DNA of 64,000 bases from contig DASXUY010000052.1 in NCBI GenBank assembly GCA_036504535.1, positions 12,074 to 76,073 of the forward strand. The letters are read 5' to 3'. This stretch comes from JARLGU01 sp036504535 (GTDB lineage: Bacteria; Armatimonadota; Armatimonadia; Armatimonadales; Capsulimonadaceae). A program made the translations under genes and the position numbers. How positions within the stretch are numbered: position 1 is the first letter of the stretch; each line of letters begins with the position of its first letter. Below the pieces are notes generated by a model. That model worked only from the letters and a program-made list of their open reading frames with translations. It had not been told where the DNA came from and ran no database searches. Positions 33,985 to 42,900 of the stretch are shown piece after piece.

Positions 33985-35030
33985 TCGGCCTCAGGCAGCG
34001 CGATCCCCGCGCTTTCCAGCTGCGCAAGGCGCTTTTCAAGCGATTTCAGTCTCTTCTGTAGACCAGGAAGGCGCTCCATCTCAACCATTTTCCGCATCTC
34101 ATTGTGGTGCGGCCGACCGTAGCGCCCACTCACGAACGAGCCAGCTGCGAGGTCGCCAATGACGCCTGACTTCGCGGCTACGATTGCACCGTCGCCGATG
34201 GTAATGTGGTCCTTAATACCCGCTTGTCCGGCAAGAATGACGCCGTTTCCGATGGTGACGCTCCCCGAGACGCCCACTTGAGCCACGATGACGCAGTTAC
34301 GCCCGATGGTGCAGTTGTGAGCGATATGAACGAGGTTGTCGATCTTGGTGCCACGACCAATGGTTGTCGACCCGGTTCGTGCCTTGTCGATGGTGACGTT
34401 CGCGCCGATTTCAACATCGTCCTCGATGATGACGCGGCCGATCTGCGGGATCTTGTAGTGACGGTCATCGATGAACATGTATCCGAAGCCATCGGTACCA
34501 AGTACGGTGCCGCTATGGATCACGACGCCGCTACCGATCACGGTGTCATCGTGCAGAACAACATTCGGATAGATCACACAGTTGTCGCCGATGGTTACGT
34601 TGTCGCCGACGTAGGTGAAAGGGTAGATGACGGAGTTTTGCCCGATAGTAACGCCATCGCCAATCACTGCATTGGCGTGGACAGACACATTAGCTCCAAG
34701 AGATGCGTCCGCGCCTATCGAGGCCGTGGGATGTATGCCCTTAAAGATCTTGGGTTCGGGGGCAAAAATGCGCAACACCTGAGCGAATGCGAATCGGGGA
34801 TTCTTGACGCGGATGAGCGGCTTACCATGCAGAGACCCTGTCTGCGGCACGATCACTGCGGACGCTCCGGAACGCGACGCATTGTCGAGGAGCTTCGCGC
34901 TCTCGGCAAAGGTAACATCACCAGCCTGAGCGTCCTCGATATTCGCGATTCCTTGAATCAGGACATTGCTGTCCCCTTCCACAAAACCATCGACTAGAGC
35001 GGCAAGTTCTCCAACAGTCGTCTGTTTCAT
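33981..35030 (-). CDS. lpxD: UDP-3-O-acylglucosamine N-acyltransferase
   Basis: Adds the second 3-hydroxyacyl chain to UDP-3-O-acyl-glucosamine. The 349 residues start with the uridine-binding domain (VGELAALVDGFVEGDSNVLI, GVANIEDA-like IANIEDAQAGDVTF). Long hexapeptide beta-helix repeats follow, with the catalytic histidine in DNLVHIAHNCTIGRNC. FVSGRYGRPHHNEMRKMVEMERLPGL precedes a coiled-coil end (KRLKSLEKRLAQLESAG), usual for LpxD trimers. It begins 38 bases after the lipoprotein gene. Confidence 0.96.
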   Translation of the reverse strand: MKQTTVGELAALVDGFVEGDSNVLIQGIANIEDAQAGDVTFAESAKLLDNASRSGASAVIVPQTGSLHGKPLIRVKNPRFAFAQVLRIFAPEPKIFKGIHPTASIGADASLGANVSVHANAVIGDGVTIGQNSVIYPFTYVGDNVTIGDNCVIYPNVVLHDDTVIGSGVVIHSGTVLGTDGFGYMFIDDRHYKIPQIGRVIIEDDVEIGANVTIDKARTGSTTIGRGTKIDNLVHIAHNCTIGRNCVIVAQVGVSGSVTIGNGVILAGQAGIKDHITIGDGAIVAAKSGVIGDLAAGSFVSGRYGRPHHNEMRKMVEMERLPGLQKRLKSLEKRLAQLESAGIALPEAD

Positions 35031-35068
35031 AATGACTGCATCTCCTTCATTTTAGGGGAGCAGCTTTC

Positions 35069-36253
35069 CTACTCCACCCACCCACGGCCACGAAGTGCTT
35101 TCATCACCTGCGGCGTGAGATCATGCCTCTCCATCGAGGACTGCCAACCAACAACTTGCAGATTTGTCTGCTTTGCAACGTCGAGAACCGTCCGTCGGGT
35201 CTCTTCGCGGACGAGGCTCACTTGCCTTGACCGCTGTTCCGTCAAATACGCCATCGTTGCAACAATTCGGCGCTTCCAGTTCGCGTCTGCAGCTGCATTC
35301 ACTGCGAGCGGCGCGCTTTTCGCTGCGCTCGCGTTGGCTTTCGCTGCCTGCACAACGAGCGCGGACGCCATTTCCTGATCGAAATCGTGCGCTGCGCCCA
35401 GAATTGCGCCACGCCGTTCGCCCATCAATCGCTTGTAGTCCGCTACCCTCGCCGCTGAACGAGCTTTGAGCTTCTCGTCTGCAGTCGCGACGGTCGCCAG
35501 CGTGTCCGTATGGATGCGACGGCGCAGTTCATCGAGCTTCGCGTCGTGTAACGCCTGGGCTACTTCAAGTTCTTTAAGGTGCTGCGAGTCAAATCGTGAC
35601 AGCTGATCTTGACGTATCCCAAGCAACCTGTCCCAATAATTGTCAGGTGCAGTCACAGGATTCTTCGGGCTTCGATCTTTGTCGAGCGCCCCGATCTGCA
35701 CGTTCAAGTTCAGCCGCTGATCGGCTCCTTTTCCAAGGATGGCCGCGAACTCGCTGTCCCCGTTATCGAAAAGCTTGTCGCGCTCGATTTCGTACCGAGC
35801 ATTCTCCGACGCCTGCGCCGCCTCACGAGTCCCTGCAAGTGCCAGTTCGTTGGATCGCTGTAGGCGATTCTTGAGCGATTCGAGTCTGCGCTCACCTGAT
35901 GCTACAAGACGGTCAGTCAACTCGCTCTCCGAGTAACCTGTCGCATCAGACAGCTTTAGCGGAACCGGCTCGAACTCATCATTTGCATTAATAACGGGCA
36001 GTCGTTCAGTTGCCGCGCCCGACAAAAGAGCGGCCTTATAAACCCTTAGCGCATTGTCCGTTTGCCTCACGAGGAGATAGTCCGGATTGTGCGTTGCTAA
36101 TTCGGCCAAGTTAACGGTTCCCCTTACAGGGGGCTTAAGAGCCTTCGTTGATGTTGGCGATTTGCCAATTGAACATCCCGTCAGGCAAGCTGCAAAAACC
36201 GTTGCTATGGATATGACAACAGATACACCTGTTTTGTTACGGCTCATTGTCAC
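35069..36253 (-). CDS. Predicted lipoprotein, coiled-coil, function unknown
   Basis: I do not recognise the family. The 394 residues start with a lipoprotein signal (VVISIATVFAACLTGC, lipobox LTGC, acylated Cys about residue 27). The mature part is almost wholly charged and helical, with Arg/Glu/Ala-rich heptad-like segments (SLKNRLQRSNELALAGTREAAQASENARYE is part of one). It lies between ompH and lpxD on the same strand, so a periplasmic chaperone-like or assembly role beside BamA and OmpH is a reasonable guess. Whether it stays in the inner or goes to the outer membrane cannot be told; the residue after Cys is Ser. Confidence 0.75.
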   Translation of the reverse strand: MTMSRNKTGVSVVISIATVFAACLTGCSIGKSPTSTKALKPPVRGTVNLAELATHNPDYLLVRQTDNALRVYKAALLSGAATERLPVINANDEFEPVPLKLSDATGYSESELTDRLVASGERRLESLKNRLQRSNELALAGTREAAQASENARYEIERDKLFDNGDSEFAAILGKGADQRLNLNVQIGALDKDRSPKNPVTAPDNYWDRLLGIRQDQLSRFDSQHLKELEVAQALHDAKLDELRRRIHTDTLATVATADEKLKARSAARVADYKRLMGERRGAILGAAHDFDQEMASALVVQAAKANASAAKSAPLAVNAAADANWKRRIVATMAYLTEQRSRQVSLVREETRRTVLDVAKQTNLQVVGWQSSMERHDLTPQVMKALRGRGWVE

Positions 36254-36298
36254 TCCGAATTAAGAATTTATTTGGACCGCTCTATTGCGACCACGATT

Positions 36299-36967
36299 CT
36301 ATTTATTTAGCTGCGCGAGAACGTCCTTGCTGATGTCAGCGGCCGTGTAAACCGCTACTGTGGAATCGAACACAACAGAAATACCCTGCTTAACGGCAAC
36401 TTGGCTGATAACTTCCTTCATGTGCGCGTTAATCTGAGCGTTCAACTCCTGGCTCTTCTGATCCAGAATCTGTCGATATTCGCCGTTGAGGTCGCTCAGC
36501 GCCTGCTGCCCCGCCTGCTGCTGTGCAGTCAGCGTCGAAAGCCGCAGCTTGTCAGCTTCAGTCAGATCGCTTTCCTTCTTCTGCTGCAAAGCTGCCAACT
36601 CATCGGCATCCTTCTTTGATTTCGCCAGAAGCTGCTGAATGCTCGCTTTGTCGCTATCGGTCTGTACAGCCTTCTGTGAAATCTGCCCAAGCGTCCGTAG
36701 TTCGGTGTTGGAGAGCATCACGCCCTGCTGCTGCGACTGAAACGCGGTCTGCAAGCCCTGGCCAAGCTTCTGAAGCTCGATGTCGGCCTTCGCCTTATCG
36801 TTAGACTTGTTGAACACAAGCGCCAGATCCACGCTTGCGAACATAGGGCCAGCGGCTTTCGCGGGCTGTGGCGAAACCAAGGCCATGCCAGCCAGAGTCA
36901 ATGCTGCGGCCATGAAGATGCCTGAGCGGCGAAGGACGCTATTCTTTGCTATATTAAACGATGCCAT
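36299..36967 (-). CDS. OmpH/Skp-family periplasmic chaperone
   Basis: Binds unfolded outer-membrane proteins on the way to BamA. 222 residues from the start at 36967, with a signal peptide ending PAKAAG. ASVDLALVFNKSNDKAKAD is the typical first strand of OmpH. A long helical tentacle region (QKKESDLTEADKLRLSTLTAQQQ) leads to QILDQKSQELNAQINAHMKEVI and the final strand VAVKQGISVVFDSTVAVYTA with DISKDVLAQLNK. All are standard for the family. An earlier in-frame ATG (37006) is less likely; AGGAG lies 13 bases before 36967. It directly follows bamA, as in many diderms. Confidence 0.9.
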   Translation of the reverse strand: MASFNIAKNSVLRRSGIFMAAALTLAGMALVSPQPAKAAGPMFASVDLALVFNKSNDKAKADIELQKLGQGLQTAFQSQQQGVMLSNTELRTLGQISQKAVQTDSDKASIQQLLAKSKKDADELAALQQKKESDLTEADKLRLSTLTAQQQAGQQALSDLNGEYRQILDQKSQELNAQINAHMKEVISQVAVKQGISVVFDSTVAVYTAADISKDVLAQLNK

Positions 36968-37078
36968 TCTTTCGAACTGCTCCTTGTGTATTGTGCGCCA
37001 CAGCATACATGGCGATACGAAATAGAAATACGGCTTGTTGACAGTGATCGTTCAGTGATTGTTCCAGCTCCCGTTGGG

Positions 37079-39079
37079 CTAGAACGATTGACCGATGCTA
37101 AAGTCGGCACGACTGCCTTCTTTGCCGATACCATAATCCAGGCGGATCGGTCCGATGGGTGTCGTAATGCGAACCCCCGCGCCAACCGACTGCTGCATCT
37201 TGAAGCTGTCATGCTGCTTAAGTGCAGAGCCCTGATAGATACTGCCCCACGCGTCGCCAGCATCCGTGAAAAGCACACCCGTCAAGCTATTGCCGATGGG
37301 TATTCGCAGTTCGGCGTTGACGAGGAGCAAGTAGTTGCCCCAGTACCGATCTTCATCGTAACCGCGAAGACTATCGGCACCGCCAAGGAAGTACTGCTCC
37401 GAGAACGGTGTGTCCCTTGATGTAGCGCCGCCAAGAACACGGAACGCAATGATACGTTTGGGTTCAGTCAGCTTGCCCGGCGCGCGCTTTCCCTGAAGGC
37501 TGATATACTGCCGAAGGTCGACACCAAACTTCGGAGCCGTCAACCGGTGAGGGATCAACGGGCTCGGAGCTGGCGGCGAACCGACCGATGTCGCCTTGAA
37601 GAAGATCTGCTCAGCGGAAACGGAATAGAACCCACCTTCTGCCGGAGTAAAGTTATTGTCTCGCGTACTTCGAGTGGCGCGCAAGCCCAAGCCCTGGATG
37701 TCCGCGTCTTGGCGAATATACGTCTCAGCAAGCGGCAGCGCGATGTCGTTAGACTTCACCGATTCCGCACGTCCACTTAGCGCCAGGGTCGAGTGGTCGT
37801 CGATTGGCCGACTCAGGGATACCAATGCGCCTTTGCGCCGCTCAAGATACTGGTCATTGCTTCCTGATGTGGCACCGGAAAGGAATGAGTTCGTAAAGCG
37901 GTAGATGACCTTATCGTAGATGTTGATGCTGAAGCCGGTGTGATGCTTGTCGATCCACGGATCGCTGAACGAAACATCTGTTGAAGATGTGCTCTGCGAA
38001 CCACCGACTTCCCACATGATCGCAACAGTCTCACCCATGCCTCGGAAGTTGGATTCGGAAAGCTCTGCGCGACCGACCAGCTTCTCGCGGGACGAGTACC
38101 CAACGCCTACAGAAACGTTACCAGTGCGCCGCTCCAGGACGGGCACGGCAAGCACGACGCTACCCACGTTCGGAGTGGAAATGTCAGCTGGCCCCACATT
38201 CTCAAACAGGTTAGTGTTGAAGATGCGCTTCAGGTCTTCGCTGAAAACGTTCTGGTTATACAGAGCGCCCGGCTTTTGTTTCATCTCGCGAGTAATGATG
38301 TACGTCTTTGTCTTCTTGTTACCCGTGATTTGAACTGCCGTGATGCGCGCTTCGATAATTGGTATCGACAGGACCTGAGTGTTTGGATCTATGTTGATAT
38401 CTTCGGAAATCGATGCGCGATAGCCCTTGTCTTTATACAGGTTGATAATGCTCTGAATGTCCTGATCGAGCTTGTTCGTATTGAGAACTTCGCCAGACTT
38501 CGTACTCATGACTGCAAGTAGCTTGTCGGACAAGAAGGCCGTATTTCCAGTAAAGACGACTTTACCAATTTTTGGGTTTTCGACAACGGAGAATGTTTCG
38601 CGTACATCACCGCTGTTCTCGCCAGGCTCCACCTTGACCGTCACGACTGTGAAGTAGCCCATCGCATAGATGGCCTGGCGATCCGCCTCTACATCAGCAG
38701 GGTTGAACGGGGTTCCGGGCTTCTGTCGCAAAATTGCCGTGATTGCCTGGCGGGATATGTTGTTGTTGCCCGATATACGAATATCGGCTACTCGCGACCC
38801 GGCCGTAGACGGTGACGTGACAGGTGGTGCCGGGTTAGGCGTCGTCGATGCTGTCGGCCCCGGTATCAGGCTCGGCTGCACAACCGGCGCGGTGGTAAGC
38901 GGCACCACTGTAAGAGGCAACGTATTTGCCGCAGGCGGCTTCGTTGGAGACGGGGCCGGAACTGGTGCGACGCTAGGCGTATCGGCCGACGCAATTCCGG
39001 CAGGCACGGCTAGAAGCGAGGCAATAACGGCACATGAAAGCGCCTGTGACGACGCCCCTTTGATACAAACTCGTTTCAA
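37079..39079 (-). CDS. bamA: Outer membrane protein assembly factor BamA
   Basis: Omp85 insertase for beta-barrel proteins. The 666 residues have a signal peptide (1-32) and a Pro/Thr-rich linker to about 95. Three POTRA domains follow: RVADIRISGNNNISRQAI about 97-168, KIGKVVFTGNTAFLSD about 170-245, RITAVQITGNKKTKTYII about 247-325. The 16-strand barrel has ADSLRGYDEDRYWGN (the lid loop, LRGY for the usual VRGF) and ends in a phenylalanine (DFSIGQSF) as the barrel signal. Three rather than five POTRAs recalls the cyanobacterial type. It lies upstream of ompH on the same strand. Confidence 0.94.
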   Translation of the reverse strand: MKRVCIKGASSQALSCAVIASLLAVPAGIASADTPSVAPVPAPSPTKPPAANTLPLTVVPLTTAPVVQPSLIPGPTASTTPNPAPPVTSPSTAGSRVADIRISGNNNISRQAITAILRQKPGTPFNPADVEADRQAIYAMGYFTVVTVKVEPGENSGDVRETFSVVENPKIGKVVFTGNTAFLSDKLLAVMSTKSGEVLNTNKLDQDIQSIINLYKDKGYRASISEDINIDPNTQVLSIPIIEARITAVQITGNKKTKTYIITREMKQKPGALYNQNVFSEDLKRIFNTNLFENVGPADISTPNVGSVVLAVPVLERRTGNVSVGVGYSSREKLVGRAELSESNFRGMGETVAIMWEVGGSQSTSSTDVSFSDPWIDKHHTGFSINIYDKVIYRFTNSFLSGATSGSNDQYLERRKGALVSLSRPIDDHSTLALSGRAESVKSNDIALPLAETYIRQDADIQGLGLRATRSTRDNNFTPAEGGFYSVSAEQIFFKATSVGSPPAPSPLIPHRLTAPKFGVDLRQYISLQGKRAPGKLTEPKRIIAFRVLGGATSRDTPFSEQYFLGGADSLRGYDEDRYWGNYLLLVNAELRIPIGNSLTGVLFTDAGDAWGSIYQGSALKQHDSFKMQQSVGAGVRITTPIGPIRLDYGIGKEGSRADFSIGQSF

Positions 39080-39222
39080 ATACTGGTCTCTCCTAACACG
39101 CCGGCAATCATTGCAGCGAGTCGTTTCACTCTAGTGGGATTTTGAAAATACCGAAGTCAAACAGTCAATCGAACACAGCAATCAACACTGTGGTCATCGA
39201 AACTTAGATCAAACGAACCAAC

Positions 39223-39885
39223 CTAGAGCTTATAGTACGGCTCAATGCGACGCCGGATCATTCCGCGGGCCCGCGACAGCCGGGTCTTCACCGCTTCCAT
39301 CGACAACCCCATTACTTCCGCTATATCGGCGTAATTAAGGTTTTCCATCTCGCGCAGAACGAGCACCGTTCTGTACTCGATAGGAAGGGCATCTACTGCA
39401 CGATAAATCTGAGCGCGGAGCTCCTTCTGTTCAAGGATTTGCTCGGGCGCCATTGACCAGTCGGCAATCGACCGCGTCTCGGCTTGGCCCGTTTCAACGT
39501 CGTCTAGAGCCATTCCATCGTCGAGAGATGGTCCCTCAAATTCCTTTTGGCGATCCTTTTGCTTGAATCTATTCTTGCAATGGTTGAGCGCGATGCGATA
39601 GAGCCAAGTGTAAACCTTAGCTTCGCCCCTAAAATTCGCACTCGCACGATACGCACTGATGAACGTTTCCTGGGTGAGATCCATCGCTTCGTCGGGATCC
39701 CTCACCCACTGGAAAATGAGGTTGTACAGTGGCTTCTCGTATCGAGCCATGAGAGCGTTGAAATCGGACTTTAGCTCCCGAATATCTCGCTCATTGTCGC
39801 GTGCCGCAGCGTGGTCCGCATCGGAAGCGCTGAAAGACGACACATCCTTACGTACGACATCACGGCGCGTCGGCGGCACGGCCAT
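39223..39885 (-). CDS. ECF RNA polymerase sigma factor (RpoE-like)
   Basis: Alternative sigma factor of 220 residues with only regions 2 and 4. Region 2 includes YEKPLYNLIFQWVRDPDEAM, DLTQETFISAYRAS and TWLYRIALNHCKNRFKQ. A low-complexity acidic linker follows, then region 4 with LPIEYRTVLVLREMENLNYA and DIAEVMGLSMEAVKTRLSRA for -35 recognition. It resembles the RpoE group. No anti-sigma factor gene is adjacent. It sits alone between tamB upstream (82 bases) and bamA downstream (143 bases), all on the same strand, suggesting control of outer-membrane assembly. Confidence 0.93.
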   Translation of the reverse strand: MAVPPTRRDVVRKDVSSFSASDADHAAARDNERDIRELKSDFNALMARYEKPLYNLIFQWVRDPDEAMDLTQETFISAYRASANFRGEAKVYTWLYRIALNHCKNRFKQKDRQKEFEGPSLDDGMALDDVETGQAETRSIADWSMAPEQILEQKELRAQIYRAVDALPIEYRTVLVLREMENLNYADIAEVMGLSMEAVKTRLSRARGMIRRRIEPYYKL

Positions 39886-39938
39886 CGCGCTACATCCTTT
39901 GACAGGTACCCCAGAAAAAAGTTTCAGGATTCTCTCCG

Positions 39939-39962
39939 AACGTCAGGCGGGTGATCAGTTCC
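39939..39962 (-). promoter_or_regulatory. Possible ECF-type promoter upstream of the sigma factor gene
   Basis: GGGAACT on the minus strand (GGAACT at 39957-39962) is followed after 14 bases by CGTT (39939-39942), resembling the GGAAC / CGTT boxes of ECF-dependent promoters, 54 bases before the ATG. The spacing is slightly short. It would allow self-activation, but short motifs like this arise by chance. Confidence 0.3.
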
Positions 39963-39967
39963 CGTTA

Positions 39968-42900
39968 TCAGAACCTGAAAACGCCTTCCAACGCAACTCC
40001 ATAGCTGCGCTGATCGTCAGTGGAAACACTAAAACGAAGACGCTTGCTTAGGTTATACCCTAGGCGAAGCTGATATTGGGGAGGGTCGAGGGTAGACGCC
40101 ACGGCGCCGCTTGTGCGGCTAGCCTCCATACGTGTAAACGTTACTTCGAGGCGAGGCGTCAACTGTTTTGAGAGACTGACAACAAACGGCAAACCAGGGT
40201 TATAATCGAGGCTCACATCGAGCCCAGTGGTATCGTACAAACTGTCAAAAAATACTGACCCGAGTTGGTTGCTGAGTACTTGCGCGAACAAGGAGCGCAA
40301 TCCGGTGTCCACGGCGCCGTTTCCGATATCGCGCACGAACTGGCCCCCAAGCGCGGCCAATATCTGGCTCTCTGCGAGGGTTGGGTCTGAGCTGAACTTC
40401 AACGTTAAGCCAGTACCATCGCTGCGAAGAGTGCCGTTTATGATCGCCGTAATGTTGTACCGTTCACTGCCGCTATAGGCGCCGAGAAGTGACGGTGAGA
40501 CGGCAACGCCGGTATTGACTGAGCCCTGATTTGAGACCAGCGTCCGCTGCGAAATGCTAATGCTCGTCTTGGCCTCCAGGTTGACGCCAATAGTCATAGC
40601 ACTGGAGTCGGTTGGCGATTCCGGATTGTAGTTCACATCTACCGTGCCACCGGACACCACGCGGAATCGCGCCGTGGGCAGATTGAACGTGCCCTTGTTG
40701 ATGATCAGCTGCCCCTTGAGATTTGGCACATCCAAGCTGCCGTGCAAGCCAAACCCACCGCTAGCGTCGGAGATCTTCACCTGAGGCGAATCGACCTTGG
40801 TGCCTCGGGCCGCCACCACTGTGACGTTGAATCGTGGGTTCACCAACGGTGCAGCCGCTACACCGCCCGTAGCAGCCTGGGCGGTTGGCAGTGTAATTGA
40901 TGTATCGCTTAGCTTGATTGACCCGGAGATCAGCGGAGCGAGCATGGTTTGTGTGAGAGTTACGCCACCATCCACCAGCGAGCCAAATCCCGCATTGCCG
41001 AATTGCACAAGCTTGGGCTCTGCTACTCTGAACTTGTTAGCGGAAATCGACAGGTCAAGCGACACGCCGCCAAGGAGAGCGTCCGCGAGGCCTGTCGTGA
41101 CAGGTGCCCGCCCGCCGCCAAAATACACTGAGCCACTCGCGCCGATTGAGCCGCCGTTCTTTCGATCGGAATCCGCAGTGGCGCGAATAACGCTGGCCTT
41201 GTTGCCGCTGAACTGAACCAGAGTCTCTATGTTGACCAGGCCAGTTTGGAAGCCGGGAGGCTTTACCTTGCCCTTCGATATCCCGATCTCACCCGACAAG
41301 CGCTTGTCCGCAAGCGTACCGCCGATGTCGACGTCGGCATGGAACATACCGCTGAACGCGCTCTCTGCCAGTTTTGGCGCAAACAACGCAACCACTGACA
41401 GGCTCTGTTCTGGTATCGATGCGTGAAGATTCATCGGAACGTTCGTCGGGAAGACCGGCATCGGCGTGCCGTTCACATCCTCCCAATCGAACGGTATCGA
41501 CCCGCGAACACTCGCAATGTGCTGAATCGTCGCGCCATCTTTAAGCTTTTCGTCCTTGGAAATTGTCAATCCGTCGATAGTCAGTTGCCGATTAGCGATC
41601 GAGATCCGTCCACTATCGAGGCGGTCAAAATCGATGGCATTGAACGACGGCTTGTCCAGAGTGACCGATGCGGTCACTTCAGGTGAGCGGGTCTTTCCTT
41701 TAGCGACGATAGTCAGGTCAGCGAGTGTACCGCCGACTTTTGCCGTGCCTGGGAGAAATGGGTTGAGCAGCGCCAGTGATATGTTCGACGCTTCAAGCTG
41801 CGCGTCAATGGGTCCCTTGAAGTCCACCGTACCCGCTGCGCTCATATACGCCAACTTACCGCGCGATGTCAGTTCCTTGACGGTAAGCACTGTGCCCTTA
41901 TACGCTACATCCGCATGGACTTGGTCGATATGATTAGCACCGACGACAATTCCAGTCGCGTTGACAACGGCTGAGAATGCAGGCTTCTCAAGCGTGCCGC
42001 TGACAGTGATATTAGGCGCATCGATCACGCCGTCAAATGGCTGCGGTAGCTGATAAAGCGCCGTAATGGCGCTGTCACTCAGCTTGTTCATAATCCAGTG
42101 ACTGTTCTCAACTCGTGTCAATAATGTTGAGAGGCGCTGCCCTTCGACTTTGGCCGTCAACGAGACTGCGTGCGACTTTGTATCGACGCTATAGTTGGTA
42201 ACGCTGTACTTGGCGCCGTCAAACGCTATCATGATCGGCACGCCGGTGCTTGAAAGCACGCCGTGATGTAAGCGCGCCCCAGCCTTAATGGTATCAAACG
42301 AAAAGACACCAACCTTGACGCTATCTGTTATCAGGAGTGCTGATACATCCGGGTCTTTAGCCGATCCGCTCACCTTCCCGGCGACCGCGACTTTGCCGCT
42401 CATGGGGATGCCTTTTGCGAACAAGGCTCCGAACCGCGCGACGTCAATATTGTTGCCGGTAAAGGACGCCTTCACAGTTTGCGCGTCCATGTCAAAGCTG
42501 CCGCCTCCCGCGACTACAGCGTCCTCGTAAACGAGACTGAAATGCGGGACCCTGAGCAGATTGTCGGCGAGATCGAATGTCCCCTGAACATTCGTTACGT
42601 GATACGCTTCAAATGTTGCGTTGGCGATCGAGAGGTCTCCCTTTAACTTTGGCGATTTTAAGGTACCCCCGAGCGTCACATTCGTATTAACAAGGCCAGT
42701 TGCCGATTTTAGCACCCTCTGCGTGTTGGGGTCGTCGGATTTAGCCAGGACATCGGGCGGAATGAAGCTGATGATGTCTGAGATTTGAGCACGATTAAGC
42801 TCGACCTGAAGATCAAACGCAGGGTTCTTATCGGCCACATGCATAATCGTGCCGTTAAGGCGTGCGAGCGCTGGCTCAACTTGGATTGTAAAGTCTTGAA

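Noticed and set aside
37007..37078. Possible separate terminator between bamA and ompH
   Set aside because: No perfect stem with T-run found; the genes are probably cotranscribed.
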